A stretch of 25,058 nt of DNA from Schizophyllum amplum (GCA_007026445.1 VDMD01000238.1:1-25058); one strand, 5' to 3'; shown: positions 1-10,656, numbered from the stretch's first letter. Translations and numbers: made by a program. Notes: generated from the sequence alone by a model not told the origin.

Positions 1-395
1 AAGGGCTGCTGATGAGCATCGAGACGCGCCGCGAGTCAGATAGCCCACGCGTCTGTAATCACCTCACCTACCATGGTGGCACGGCTAATGGAAGTCGTTC
101 GACTTGTTTGCGCGGGATGCGTCGATGCGGAGGCCGGTCTGGGCCTCGGAACGTGTCACTTGCATTTTGCACGTACAAGACTGATGCTTGCAAGATGCTG
201 CGAGCTCGACACACTCCTCCGAAAATGACACGAGATGTTCGATGTCTTTTGGACCGACGGCATGTTGTCAATTGAGTTTCGATTATTGTTTGGATGTGTT
301 TGAGAAACATCGCGGCCCGTCTGGCCGTTTCGTCCCGAAAAGGTAAGCACTGTGTAAGTGCTTGCGCTCGACGTCGTCGACGACGAGCAGCGATC
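1..395. other. 5' flank of the CNOT11 gene, no gene recognised
   Basis: No open frame here resembles a known protein; the short frames on both strands look like chance frames. The stretch should hold the promoter and leader of the CCR4-NOT subunit gene that starts at 396. The frame upstream of that ATG stays open for about 100 bases, but its Arg-rich translation does not look like conserved protein, so the ATG at 396 is preferred. No clear TATA or CCAAT box was identified. Confidence 0.4.
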
Positions 396-2307
396 ATGCA
401 GTCGTATCTATCGCCCATCTCCCCGATGTCGACGATGCCCGCGATGGCGCCGTCGCCCATCTTTCACTCTGGCGGCGTTGATCCTGTCCGCGCCTCCGTT
501 GGTCACCTCCTGCAGCGCGCGTACTCGCTGCCGTGCTCGACGGCGGCGCAGGCATTCGCGCATATAGTCCAGCCCATGGCGCGCTTCCAGGTTCGCGCTT
601 GATGTGCTTTTGCCGCTGCTCGAGCAGCAGCCGCCAGCGGAGGTGCGAGTACCTATATGCATTGCTTGTATGACGCTGACGGCGCGCCCGATTGCAGCCT
701 GCGCAGCGCATCCTGGTCGCCTTCATCCTGTACTCGCTGTATGCGCCGCACCCGATCTCCATCAACCCGTTCAAGTCCGCGCTGTACGTCACGTTCAGGA
801 GGGAGCGCGATAACGCCTGCGCGCTCTTCGGCCCCCAGGTCGTCTCCCAGGACGAGCAGCTGGTCTGGGTGCTGTGGAAGATCCTGAAGGGCGATGGGAA
901 CGATGTTCGTTGCCGTCTTCCTCTGCATGTGCCTCCCTCACCGTGTATACAGATCGGCCCATACTCGCCCAGCACGCTCGCCCGCTCGCCGCTGCCCGAG
1001 CAACTCAGGGCGTACAATCTCAACCTCGACGAGAATCAGTACATCCATATGCACGACATGTGCGTAACCGCGCTGTATGCCCTATCTCGCTGACGGTGAT
1101 CCAGAGATGGCTATATCTACGCCTCCGGACCTGCCAGGCAGGCGAAGGAAGAACGACCGCCGTGGTACGACGAATGGATGGCGGACCCGGATGACGCGCA
1201 ACGCAACTGCGATGTTGGTCGAGCCTTGAAGCTGGTCGTCGCCGCGCGCGAGCGCGTCCTGACGCTTTCGGAACAGCGGGTGCGTCGAATAGCGATCGAG
1301 TCCAAGATGTGTTGCTTACTGCTCACAGGACCTCACGCGAGAGATATCCAGCGTCGTCGCCGCGGGCGTCCTCACCTCGTCCGACATCGCGCCGCTCGTG
1401 TCAAACAACCCGGTCGTCGCGCACCCCCTGCTCGTCGCCATGCTCGCTCGCAATCAGACTACCGGGAACAATGGAGCCGATCCCAACAACGCCGTGGATG
1501 CCATCAACACCGTTGCTTCCACCAACAACCATAACCTCCCCGCCCCCATCCTCGGCGTGATCGCCCAGCTCGCGCCGCGCCTGCCCACGCTCGACCTGAT
1601 GGGCCGGCTGCTGCGCGATACCACACCGACGCCCAACGGCACGGTGGCGGACGTGGTGCGGGTGGAGGTGCTGGGGCGGTTCGTGCACGAGGCGATCAAT
1701 TATTTGGACGGGGTCGAGAGGGAGGCGACGGGGGATGATACCCACGCGCAGGGGGTGCAGCATGTGAGTGTTTGGCTTTTTATATGGGGTGGTGAAGTGT
1801 GCGAGTGATCGATGAAGTGTTGGAGTGCTTCGGGATGCGGGAGGATAAAGTGCTTGTTCGATACCCCATGCCCATTCCTTCAGCACCACCCGATGTCCAT
1901 CGCTTCACCTCTCCTGTCGCCCACTCCACCTATCATGTCGCCTAGTCCATCTCTCCTAAAGCCCGCTTTTCATCTCACCTACCGCCCACCCCATGCCTTA
2001 CTTCATCCTTCATCCCCACTAACGCCCACCCCATGCCTTACTTCATCCTTCATCCCCACTAACCCCGACCCTCCCCCAGCTCTGCCGCTTCTACCACTCG
2101 CTCATCAAGCACGGCATCGTGGACCCGGCGGACGAGGTCGACGTGGCGGAGATGATGCACTTCAGCCTGCGGAACGCGCGGTACGAGGAGGCGAATGCGC
2201 TGTACCGTGTTTTGGCGATGGGCGGGAGGACGGGGATGATGGGCGGAGGGACGGCGATGGGTGAAAGAGCGGCGATGGGTGAAAGGGCGGCGATGGGTGG
2301 GTTCTGA
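396..2307 (+). CDS. CNOT11: CCR4-NOT transcription complex subunit 11 (CNOT11/Not11-like)
   Basis: This is a likely subunit of the CCR4-NOT deadenylase complex, which shortens mRNA poly(A) tails; in animals CNOT11 joins CNOT10 at the N-terminal part of the CNOT1 scaffold. Proposed exons: 396-642, 698-904, 953-1059, 1105-1279, 1329-1763 and 2080-2307, giving about 465 residues with intron phases 0,0,2,0,0. Diagnostic stretches are 'RILVAFILYSLYAPHPISIN', 'NPFKS', 'IGPYSPSTLARSPLPEQLRA' and a C-terminal block 'SNNPVVAHPLLVAML' to 'YEEANALYRVL'. That block matches the helical C-terminal domain of human CNOT11 (C2orf29; the NPLVA, SLIRNKI and EAAGLFRLL segments). One surplus base near 590 breaks the frame inside exon 1. 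The protein ends in a Gly/Met/Ala-rich repeat tail. The family call is firm; exon 1 is uncertain around the break. Confidence 0.9.
1764..2079 (+). other. Unusually long intron 5 of CNOT11
   Basis: The donor GTGAGT follows the codon CAT and the acceptor is a pyrimidine-rich CCCCCAG before 'LCRFYHSLIKHG'. At 316 bases it is about six times longer than the other introns of this gene (45-55 bases). Part of the extra length is a perfect 40-base tandem duplication at 1983-2062. The phase is 0. Confidence 0.8.
1983..2062 (+). repeat. Perfect 2 x 40-base tandem duplication inside CNOT11 intron 5
   Basis: Copies at 1983-2022 and 2023-2062 are identical. They begin CGCCCACCCCATGCC and end CCCCACTAA. 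The lack of divergence points to a recent duplication. Confidence 0.95.
2253..2300 (+). repeat. 18-base coding repeat at the 3' end of CNOT11
   Basis: Units at 2253-2270 and 2271-2288, with a partial third at 2289-2300, begin GGCGATGGGTGAAAG. In frame they encode a repeated 'AMGERA' motif that forms the C-terminal tail. Because the unit is a multiple of three, copy-number change would keep the frame. Confidence 0.85.
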
Positions 2308-2341
2308 GGGGCGTCCGGATGCGCGGAGTGGGCGTGCGAGG

Positions 2342-2400
2342 TGTTCGAGGTGGGGGTGTTCGAGGTGGGGGTGTTCGAGGTGGGGGTGTTCGGGGTGCGT
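2342..2400 (+). repeat. 15-base minisatellite downstream of CNOT11
   Basis: The unit TGTTCGAGGTGGGGG occurs at 2342-2356, 2357-2371 and 2372-2386, with a diverged partial copy after it. The full copies are identical. Confidence 0.95.
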
Positions 2401-2758
2401 ACTGGTGGTGGTGGGAGTGCGTGACTGTGTGCGTTTGGAACGCTGCTGGGTACGTTCGGCTCGAGGATACATCTTGCCACTGCCGCTAACATGCTCTTTC
2501 CAGACCTGTTCCGACTTTCTCTGTATCGACTGATCGATTGCGTTCGCCTGTCCGGTCTGGGACTATCATTATTATCGCTAGGATTCGTTATCGCTTGCAT
2601 TATTAGTTATGATTCTGTGAAGGCTTGGTCTTTCCTGCTTCTATTATTTCCTTCTTCTTATGTTCTGTTCTTACCTTATCGTTCCGCTGCGGTTACTCCT
2701 TCTACTCATGAAGTCCTTTCTTGAAGAATCGCTGTCCGACCTAGACTGGCTACGCCTT

Positions 2759-2826
2759 TCGATGCGCTACGTCTCTCGATGCGCTACGTCTCTCGATACG
2801 CTGCGTTTCTCCGTACGCTACGTCTC
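2759..2826 (+). repeat. 17-base minisatellite, four copies
   Basis: The unit TCGATGCGCTACGTCTC occurs exactly at 2759-2775 and 2776-2792, followed by two diverged copies at 2793-2809 and 2810-2826. It lies in the spacer before the RBR gene. Confidence 0.9.
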
Positions 2827-3235
2827 CCGTATGTCGACGTCTTTTCATGCCTTGGTGTCGCGTATCGCCAGTTATGTGTCTATGCCGTCTGTCCCACTAT
2901 TTATTGCATCGTTTCGTCGCATCACCGTATCATTATGCTACATACTTAGGCCTATGGAATACTATGAAGGATGTACAAGTTAGATTGGCTGACCTTCGAG
3001 GCTGATACAGATTGGCGTGCCAGATACAGATTGGTGTGGTCGACGGGCGAGATGGAGGCGATCTGGGGTGAGATCCATGAGGGTGTTACAATTGGCTGGC
3101 AGCCAGTTCTTGAAGTTGCTATGTACCGTTTCCTTCTTCTTGCTGTTTGCCGCGCCCATGATCAATCCTGTTGCGCAGGCTGATCGCCCTCACTCGAAGC
3201 GGCTGCCTGTTATTCAATCGAGATGGCGCCGCCCC

Positions 3236-5104
3236 CTACCACCTCCTACACGCATGTCTCGGCGTATACTTCTTCCCGCACAGATAGCAGAAAGCCTTCC
3301 CGCACCGGCACGTCATGTGCGGGCAGCCCTCCGTGCGCTCGACCATCGCGCCGCACGCGGGGCAGCGCCGCCATTTGTGCTCCTTCACGAGAGCGTCGAA
3401 TTGCCTGTCTGCCTGCTCGGCACAGTCCCGTCCGGGGTGCGCAGGCTGTCGGCACCCGACGCAGGTGATGCATGCGCAGGAAGGGCATAGGAGAGTCGTG
3501 GGAGTCGAGGTATTCGTTGTCGAGGTCGAGCTGCTTGTCCTTGAGGTCGACGCGCTCGTCGTCCTGGTGGTCCAGCTGGGGGCGGAGGACTCAAGAGCAA
3601 TCGCGCCCTCCGCGTGAACCGCCGATCCGAGAAATGCGCTGCACCGCGCCGTCGCGCAGTACACCCGGTCCTCGGGCTTCGCGCCATATTCGCGCTGCTT
3701 CTCGCGAAACTGCCAGAGGAGATGGGGGAAGAGCAGGTCTTCGACGGTGACGGTGGGCTGGGCGGAGACAGAGCGGGTGGCCATGTCCTCGGCGGCCCGC
3801 ACGCCCGGCTCCTGCTTCATCGGGCGGCTATGCAGCTCCCCAACACCACGGAAGGACATCTCCTGCATGCTGCACGTCGGCAGCGGCTGCTTGCAGCAGC
3901 TCAACGGATAGACGCTCTCGTCGGTGAGCGCAACGCAGACGAGGCGGGCGATGCAGCCGACACAGACCGCGTGTCCGCAGGGGCCAACGACGGAGCTCGT
4001 GCGGTCGGTAGGGGAGCAGCAGGCTACGCAGTCGAGGTGGGTGGAGGGTGGGCGGCTGAGTGGTGGCGAAGCAAGAAATGATGGGTGGCGTCCTGCGGTC
4101 GAGGAGGGCACGATAAGAGGGCGAACGTTCGATGGCACACGCCAAGCCTCCAGGACGGTGTCAATGGACAGCACAGTCGCCTCTCGGATTCGCTCGAGGA
4201 GGGCTTTGTAGTCATCTCCTTCGAGATTTGGAGTATGGTTGGCCTCGCCTTTGATGGGATTGTAAGCCTCGGTTGTGATTAATTCTCTGCCTTTGCCTTT
4301 CAGATCCTGCCCGGCTCGCGTCTTCAGATTACCAAGCCGCTTTTCAAGGAGCCGCTCTTCCTGATTGTCGACAGTGACCGCAGAGCCGTAGTGCGTCGCT
4401 GCAGGTTGCCTGCCAGATGTCGGTGCATGACGCGCCCGGGGACGTCCGTACGTCGTCGAAGGTGCTTCGTATCTGACCGAGTTCTTCTTGACAGCATTGG
4501 CGAAAAGGAGTCATGTGACGCACGTATATGGATGGACGCTGGCGCGGCCTTCATAGGCGGTGAGGTCGCGGCTTTCATAGGCAGTGGCGGCGTGCCCGGT
4601 ATATGTAGCAGCACCGCTATCGTAATAGCCCTGCCCGGAGACGTCGTCAATACACGTGTGATTGAGTGAAGGCGGCGGCTCCTGCTGCCAAGTCGCTATG
4701 GATATCGGTGGCCTGTAGCCAAACGCCTGCGCAAAACCAGCGAATGTGGATAGTGGGGATCCGCTGGTGCTTGGGCTGCTTGATGGTCCGGCAGCGCCTG
4801 ACCTTGTGAAGGGTCCCGAGGGATAGGACCAGGTCGATGGCGGGTGATACATAGGCGATGGAGGGTGGTATACAGGTCCTAACCTGGCCATCGAATTTGT
4901 CGATGATGCCATCGTGCTCGTAGACTGGCCATGTTTGGGCGTACCCGCGCGTCGCTGGCTGATTAGGATGTCAGTTGGATATCTCGAGCGCATGCGTGAG
5001 ACGTACGGTCTCCTGGAGCGCATAGCGGACGTCATGCCAGTGTCTCTCGACGAACCTTCACGCGTCAGGCGCGTGCCGTAGAGCGTCTCTGCGCGGGAAA
5101 GCAT
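3236..5104 (-). CDS. RBR-type (RING1-IBR-RING2) E3 ubiquitin ligase
   Basis: Exons 5104-4524 and 4472-3236 join through a 51-base phase-2 intron (donor GTGCGT, acceptor GTCAG) into about 605 residues; a TGA lies in frame just upstream of the ATG. RING1 is at roughly residues 342-394 ('DCVACC', 'CGHAVCVGC', 'SCC'). The IBR is at about 466-544 ('YCATARC', 'CPSCACITCVGC', final Cys) and RING2 at about 564-602 ('CPACG', 'TEGCPHMTCRCG', 'FCYLC'). RBR ligases pass ubiquitin through a RING2 cysteine; by alignment with parkin Cys431 this is the Cys of 'TEGC', about residue 577. Residues 1-190 are Ser/Pro/Tyr-rich and probably disordered, followed by a charged helical stretch ('DNQEERLLEKRLGNL'). An insert of about 30 Ser/Thr-rich residues splits the IBR. 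The substrate is unknown. Confidence 0.85.
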
Positions 5105-5779
5105 GATTCAACCGTTGACAATGATAGTTGAGAGGGTCGACGATGTCGTTTGAGAGTCGGTCAGGGCGAGGCAGAAGACCATGCATGACGCACGAGGAGC
5201 AGTTATAGCAGTTATATACATACCGGGTTCGGGGTTGCAGTGATGTGGCGGTGTGCTCGGCTTTCGAAGGCTGCAGTAAGTCACTTGGGTGCCGGTAAGT
5301 GCATTGCATTGACTGATACATGATCAGGAGGGGTACAGAGCGTGGCGTCAGGCGGGCAAATGGCAGGTGCAGGCAGGCTAAGAACCGAGGACTACACCAA
5401 ACGTTGGACGCTACTGCAGGCCCAGTAAAGGGTGCCGAAACCTCCCAGATGCCGGCGAATGAAGAACACTGAGCAGTGCTCTATCGAATATTTAAGGCGT
5501 TAGCGGAAGCCGCACTGGCAACCACGGTCCGACATAAGTGCATGCGACGCAGTTAATTGAATGGGGCGATACAGATTTTCCCATGCATTCCGAGTGCGGT
5601 CTTTCATTCCGGACGTAATTGAGCTTCTAGGTAGATGGAGGAACAGGTTAAAGAGCGATCGGCAAACCCCGGAGTCCGGACGGTTGACGCCGACTCATTG
5701 CACGTGTAGCCATTATGTGGCGCAATGCGGCGCCAGCGGGCCGGCCATTGTTTTTCCGTTCCCGTTTCTTCTTACACTC
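5105..5779. promoter_or_regulatory. Shared divergent 5' region of the RBR ligase and RSM19 genes
   Basis: About 675 bases separate the start codons of two genes transcribed away from each other, so this stretch probably carries both promoters. Neither strand has a frame resembling a conserved protein. No clear TATA box was found close to either start. Confidence 0.45.
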
Positions 5780-6320
5780 ATGCGTCCCTCATCGGTCTTG
5801 TTGAAGTCGAGCAGGTCTGCTTGGAAAGGTGTGTGAAGGCTTGATATAATGGAGAATATGTGACTGAGGCAGCGACAGGCCCGTACTTTGTCGCGTTCCC
5901 CAACTTGCGGCAGGCGCTCGAGGACCATGTTGCTATAAGGACGCAGGCGCGCTCGTGCACCATCTTGCCGAACTTTATAGGGTGCGTCTTGAAGATTATT
6001 CATCCAGCTATCCTTCCTGTCATCAAGCAACGACCAAAGACTCGCGTCACACCGACCTTCGGAATGTCCACGAACCTCCCCCACGCGCACCTTCGGAACA
6101 ACATCGAACTGACACGGATTTCTTGCAGTATCCGCTTCATGGTACACAACGGGAAGGACTACATACCGGTGCTCGTCACGCAGGACATGGTTGGGCACAA
6201 GCTAGGAGAATTTGCGCACACGAAGAGGCGATTCATGTGGAAGTGCGTGGTGTTTCTTCTCGTTCTGAGTGCACATAGCTGACGCGCGCGACTTCCAGGG
6301 GCAACAAGGGCCGCTTGTAG
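5780..6320 (+). CDS. RSM19: Mitochondrial small-subunit ribosomal protein uS19m
   Basis: This is a component of the mitochondrial 37S small subunit, homologous to bacterial S19, which sits in the head of the subunit. Four exons (5780-5828, 5879-5981, 6129-6242, 6299-6320) give 95 residues, the usual size for fungal uS19m. Introns are 50, 147 and 56 bases in phases 1, 2 and 2. The start '[20 protein letters not shown]' is a basic, probable mitochondrial targeting and N-terminal segment. The S19 signature follows: '[15 protein letters not shown]', '[13 protein letters not shown]' and '[17 protein letters not shown]', ending 'KGNKGRL'. The second intron happens to be a multiple of three and free of stops, so a naive reading would retain it as a 49-residue insert; S19 proteins have no insert there. 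Confidence 0.95.
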
Positions 6321-7685
6321 TGCTACGTCGTCAATTCATATCATCCTTTACTCTACTCCTCGTGTGACGCATGCCAGCACCTCAATATTGAGCTTGGTTT
6401 CACGAATGCACTTTCACCAGTCTAATTCGCCCCAGATCAAGCGGTCTATGCCTTCGAGCCCTACAATGCGATCGTGTTGTCTTGACCTGTCTCCTTCCAT
6501 CCCTATTCTTCTTGCCGTCGCCCTGTCTCACGCTCAGTCGAGATCCGGTCATACACTTCACCTCATTCGCCGTCTGCCTGCTCCTACGCAGGACCCTTCA
6601 TGCAGTAGCTATCTCCCTACAACTTTTGGGCTGCCTATCATATCGTTGGTCCCCGTTCGAGCCCGGTTGAAAGACCGTCGCAATCATCGCGCCGCTGTAC
6701 GGCGTGACCGCTTTTCTCATCCTCCAGGTCGCCTCGCTCCTCATTTCACGGTCTCCTCTCACTAGCCCCAGCGAGAACCAATCAACAAAGCCACGGCCGC
6801 GGATGCCCTGGTAGACCCACGACGAACGAACCTCCTCAAAGTGAGAACGACGTCCGCTCTACTTCTCCCCGGTTCGCTGATCATTCAGCAGGGATGAACT
6901 CTTTGTAGCCCCTCACGTAGCGCATTCACAGTACCTCGGTGTAGCGCCCCTTGCGGTTCATTGCGTTGGGAAAGCCGGTAATGTCAATTGGTACGTGCTC
7001 GGCGTCATTCATTTGATGCCGACGAGCTGATAGAGGTTCTAGGAGAGTCGAGAAACGAGCAGGAATGGGTTGATGAGGGGTGTGGGACACTCACGTCGCC
7101 TAGCTCACGGCTCCATCGTCAGCTATGTAAGTGTTCTGTTTATGGACCTCTCAAGCTTCATCATTGTTTGGCTCATCATCGTCGCTTCCAATTGCTGTTG
7201 TGAATGTTGGGTTCTCGCTGTCGAAAGCGGTAGCTTCATGCTGACCCGGGAGATGTACTCGCCCTGGTCCTAAGCCTGGGCTTACGCTGGGCTTTCGCTG
7301 TTGATCGCGGTGGGCTCATGTTGACGCTTACGCGTACGTCGCGCACTGCAACAAGCTATCGCTCTTTCTCGCATGAGCAGTTCCCGTTGTCGTACATACC
7401 ATACTTGATGATCATGGATTGCGACATACGACGGTTATAGCGCTGAGACCAATGAAGTTCACGTTCAGCTCTGACGCGAACGCCCGAGTGAACACCTAAG
7501 TACTGAAAAACAAGGGAGTCCAACTGCTCCTGGCGGCAATGTTTTGCAGTCGGGGCTCGTCACGAGGCTCCGGATCTCAATTGCTCTCTTCCTTTCGCCT
7601 GCGCGCATGCTATTGGTTCCAGGAAAATAGGTTAGATTTTGAAAGCACTTCTAAAAGCGCGTGGGGCACCTTTTGAAGACCACCT
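6321..7685. other. Convergent spacer between RSM19 and F-box gene A
   Basis: No gene can be supported. Between about 6480 and 7016 there are short hydrophobic plus-strand frames (for example 'VAIIAPLYGVTAFLILQVAS' near 6668-6730 and an open run near 6893-7016). They could be linked by plausible splice sites but show no known domain and carry interrupting stops. They may be fragments of a decayed membrane-protein gene or chance frames. The rest up to 7685 looks non-coding. Confidence 0.35.
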
Positions 7686-9413
7686 TCATAAGTCCGAGTA
7701 GTCCGTATCGTAGAAATCCGCGTCGAGGGGTGATATCGTCCCATCAGCGATCTCTTCGCCCGGCGCGGATGCGCCGGGGTGGTCATCATGCTCTTGCGCA
7801 CGGGCGAATCGAAGCATAGGTAGTAGCCGCTCAACCTGCCTCCACTTCTGCTGCCGCGTACGTGCTGCGTCCATTTCTTCCTCCGCATCCGGACCATCGT
7901 ACTCCGCAGCGTCATCACTGCCTATCACCCTGAGGTTTGGGAACAGGGCAGAGAGGAATGCAGCGACGACCCGCGCGCTCTTGATAGGAGAGAACTCGAC
8001 CGAGAGGTCGGAGAGACTGTGCTGTCGCACGCCGCGCGTGGCAGCTGGCGCGTACACGACGGACGCAGCGTCAAAGTCGAAGACGAGGGATTTCAGGTGA
8101 GGGCAGTGACGCGCGAGGGGGACGAGAGCGTGGATAGTCGCGACGTGCGGGCGGTCATCGGCGCGAACGGTCTCCAGCATGAGCGTCTCCACAAGAGGCC
8201 AGGCCATTGCTAGATCCTGCATGGCGTTGTCATCAAGTAGGAAGCCTCCCCAGCATCGCAGCTTGAGATCGGTTAGGTGCGGGAATGCGAACAAGGGGCG
8301 CAAGGCGTCGAGCGTTAGTGTGCGGGGCCATTCTTCGTCCTCGTCGGCCAACTCTTCGGATTCGTAAAAAGCGCACTCGTTCAGTTTGAGGTCGCGGAGC
8401 GTTAGCGGCATGCACGACTGCGTCACCGCGGAGATGAGCAACGGCCACCCCGCCTTCTGGTGGACATCGTATGGACTGAGATCTTGTATATCGATACCGA
8501 GCTTGTCGAGATTAAGACCACCTGCACGTACAATGCCCATGAGGCGAGCACCGAACTCCATTGTTGGTACTTCCACGCAAAGCTCACGTAGAGCTAAAAA
8601 TGCAGGTTCGGGAATAGGCGCCGAGTTTGCGAGTGTTTTGTGTGGGCTTTCGATATGGAGGCGTTGCAGATAGGGGAGAGCTGCCACTTTGCGAAGGTCC
8701 GTCTCGCGGAGGACTGAAATATGGAGCGAGTTAACATTATCCCAACGTGAAGCGACCTCAGAGGTGATGCGCATATGAACTTCGTTGTCGTAGTCGTAGA
8801 AGCCGACGAACGCGAAGTCATGCACGTTGGGGCAAATGGCGGGTAGGCGAGGAAGTAGCGACACCGCGATGCCGTGATATGAGCCAGGAGTGAGACGTAT
8901 GACGAGCCGCGTTATTTTATGATGGAGGAAGAGTAAAATGTGGTGGAAAAAGTCCCCCTTAGGTGAGCACAGTCAAGACTACGTAGGTTGGGCAAAAGGG
9001 GAGTGCAGCAGCTGAGGTGAAGGGAGGCGAGACATGTCGCGTCAGGGAGCGACGACAGGCTCAATGACTGCACTAGCGGCGCGTAGAAGTTGAATTTATC
9101 GAGGTCTTTCGGCTCAATGCATCGGATTGTTTCCTGTAAATGACTATGAGTTCGCCATATATTCGAGAATCGGCGCACGACCCACAAATGTCATGCTGCC
9201 CTTTTTGAAAACCGAGGGTGGTAGAGTCCGGAGCAACGGTCGAAGGCTGTCCAGGCTCTTCCATAGGACCGATAAAGCAGGCCCGAGGAACAATTTGCAG
9301 CACAAAGCGAGCGATCCTAGGCTTCGACGGCGTTCCAAACCGCGAGGGTTGCGATAGCCGATGAGTGCGCAGATCAGGTGCAGAATCTCAGGTATGGCCA
9401 GACACCGATGCAT
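7686..9413 (-). CDS. F-box / LRR-like protein A (frame broken once)
   Basis: A likely substrate adaptor of an SCF ubiquitin ligase, of the expanded agaricomycete F-box type. Exon 1 (9413-9186) encodes the F-box-like start 'MHRCLAIPEILHLICALIG', then 'LALCCKLFLGPALSVLWKSL'. A 52-base phase-0 intron (9185-9134, GTGGGT..ACAG) leads to exon 2, which runs to the stop at 7686. The body holds leucine-rich segments such as 'FPHLTDLKLRCWGG' and 'HCPHLKSLVFDFDAAS', and the end is acidic ('DADFYDTDYSDL'). Between 8947 and 8958, in runs of five A and five C on the plus strand, the frame must gain one base to continue from 'LLPNLRSLDCAHLRG' into 'DFFHHILLFLHHKITRL'. Restored length would be about 558 residues, close to F-box protein B (570). 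It is either a consensus error or a recent pseudogene. Confidence 0.78.
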
Positions 9414-10542
9414 TGGACTCCTTTGAGAGCCATTTAGTGTCGAATTCTCTTAGCTTCAGGAAAGAGCCACTGACCGAAGGCCCTGGGGTGGCCGCGGAAT
9501 GTCCAATGGGAGCAGGATGAGCAGTGGTCAAATTGCATGCGTGACGATGTTCGCCATGGGTCATGTCACTGTCACGTTGAACTTTCGCCGACTATCAACA
9601 GGCAGCTTACCGTCGCGCTGACTGACGTAGCAGCATTTTGTTCCTCTTGAAGTCTATGATCCTTATGTGAAAGACTCAACCTTCAGCTCTTACCACCGTC
9701 CCTTCCTTCGACGCGAGTCATGCTCTTCGCTCCGATCCATTGCCCTCGCTCTGAGCCATGCGGCCCATGCCCCACTGCGTCAAAGGCTCCCGTTCCTCCC
9801 GGCGCGCATGCTTTTAATAAGACAGCACTAGATTGTGCTACAATGATGCTGAATTCCACAAGCTGACAGCTGTATATATTACCAGTATGTTACCGATGCA
9901 AGACGGTCAAATCGCATGAGCCTCTGACTGGCGACGGACCTCATGCGAAGTAGAGGCTGACCACGGATTTCTTCCGCTCAAGGCGCGTGCCATTGAAAAC
10001 ATCTGAGTGAGCAATGCGGGCGTTTCCGATGTCAAAGCTCACGCGCGGCGTGCACACTGCAATGCAGGAGACAAACACGTAGTTCTTGTCCGTGAGAATT
10101 CCAGCGCGTGCCGAGGGTCACGTGAGTTCAGTCATGTTCAACTTGAACCTGGCGCCGGCGAGTTGTGGACTGCACCAGGACTGGTCACTGGACCGAACTG
10201 TCAGCGGCCATTGTTTTGCACCATATCGCCCCGAATGGCCCTTGCAGAACGGCAAATAATCACGAGAAAAGCCACAAGGAGAAGAGAAGCGACGTATCAG
10301 AAATCTAGAAATACAGAACCGAGCTCCAGATTGTCAAAGATATCGAGGGCGCGCGCATGTACGAATGAGCAGGCGCCTGTACCAATAGCAGTGCAGTAGC
10401 ATGCACCGGCGGGCAGGTAGAACATAAGTAGGCTCGACACCGTGACTGGTTCGCCGACGCCGAGACGCCGAGTCTAAGTGGATCAGGCGGGCGTACAGTA
10501 AGTGGACTGGCAGTAGACGGCGGTAAGTGGACAAGTAGATGG
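9414..10542. other. Upstream flank of F-box gene A, no gene recognised
   Basis: It should hold the promoter of the minus-strand F-box gene starting at 9413. The plus-strand frame at 10007-10399 has no hydrophobic core, domain or splice-supported extension, and is treated as chance. Nothing else recognisable is seen. Confidence 0.4.
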
Positions 10543-10656
10543 TGAGTGCGTACGTAGACGGTGAGTGCGTACGTAGACGCTGAGCGTGTACGTAGACGCT
10601 GAGTGCGTACGTAGACACTGAGCGCGTACGTAGACGCCGAGTGCGTAAGTAGATGA
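10543..10656 (+). repeat. 19-base minisatellite, six copies
   Basis: The unit TGAGTGCGTACGTAGACGC occurs at 10543, 10562, 10581, 10600, 10619 and 10638 with 0-4 differences per copy. Each unit contains the palindrome TACGTA. It opens a gene-poor stretch with several other short tandem arrays. Confidence 0.92.

Larger units (their letters stand above)
2308..3235. other. Convergent spacer between CNOT11 and the RBR gene
   Basis: This is the 3' flank of two convergent genes. It holds the tandem repeats at 2342-2400 and 2759-2826 and a T/C-rich stretch at about 2490-2960. The hydrophobic plus-strand frames in the T/C-rich part (for example 2491-2724) reflect the many TTC/CTT codons of pyrimidine-rich DNA and have no recognisable domain. 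A small repeat of GATACAGATTGG occurs near 3004-3035. No gene is supported. Confidence 0.5.

Noticed and set aside
591..697. A 107-base GT-AG intron in CNOT11 exon 1
   Set aside because: It is in phase, but it removes the 'ALDVLLPLLEQQPPAE' segment, which reads as coding, and it contains a better 55-base intron at 643-697. A one-base error explains the data better.
2491..2983. Hydrophobic plus-strand frames after CNOT11
   Set aside because: They come from pyrimidine-rich DNA and a 17-base tandem repeat; the hydrophobicity is a by-product of TTC/CTT codons.
10007..10399. A 130-codon plus-strand frame
   Set aside because: No domain, no hydrophobic core, no splice-linked partner, and it lies in an otherwise gene-poor stretch; a chance frame is more likely.
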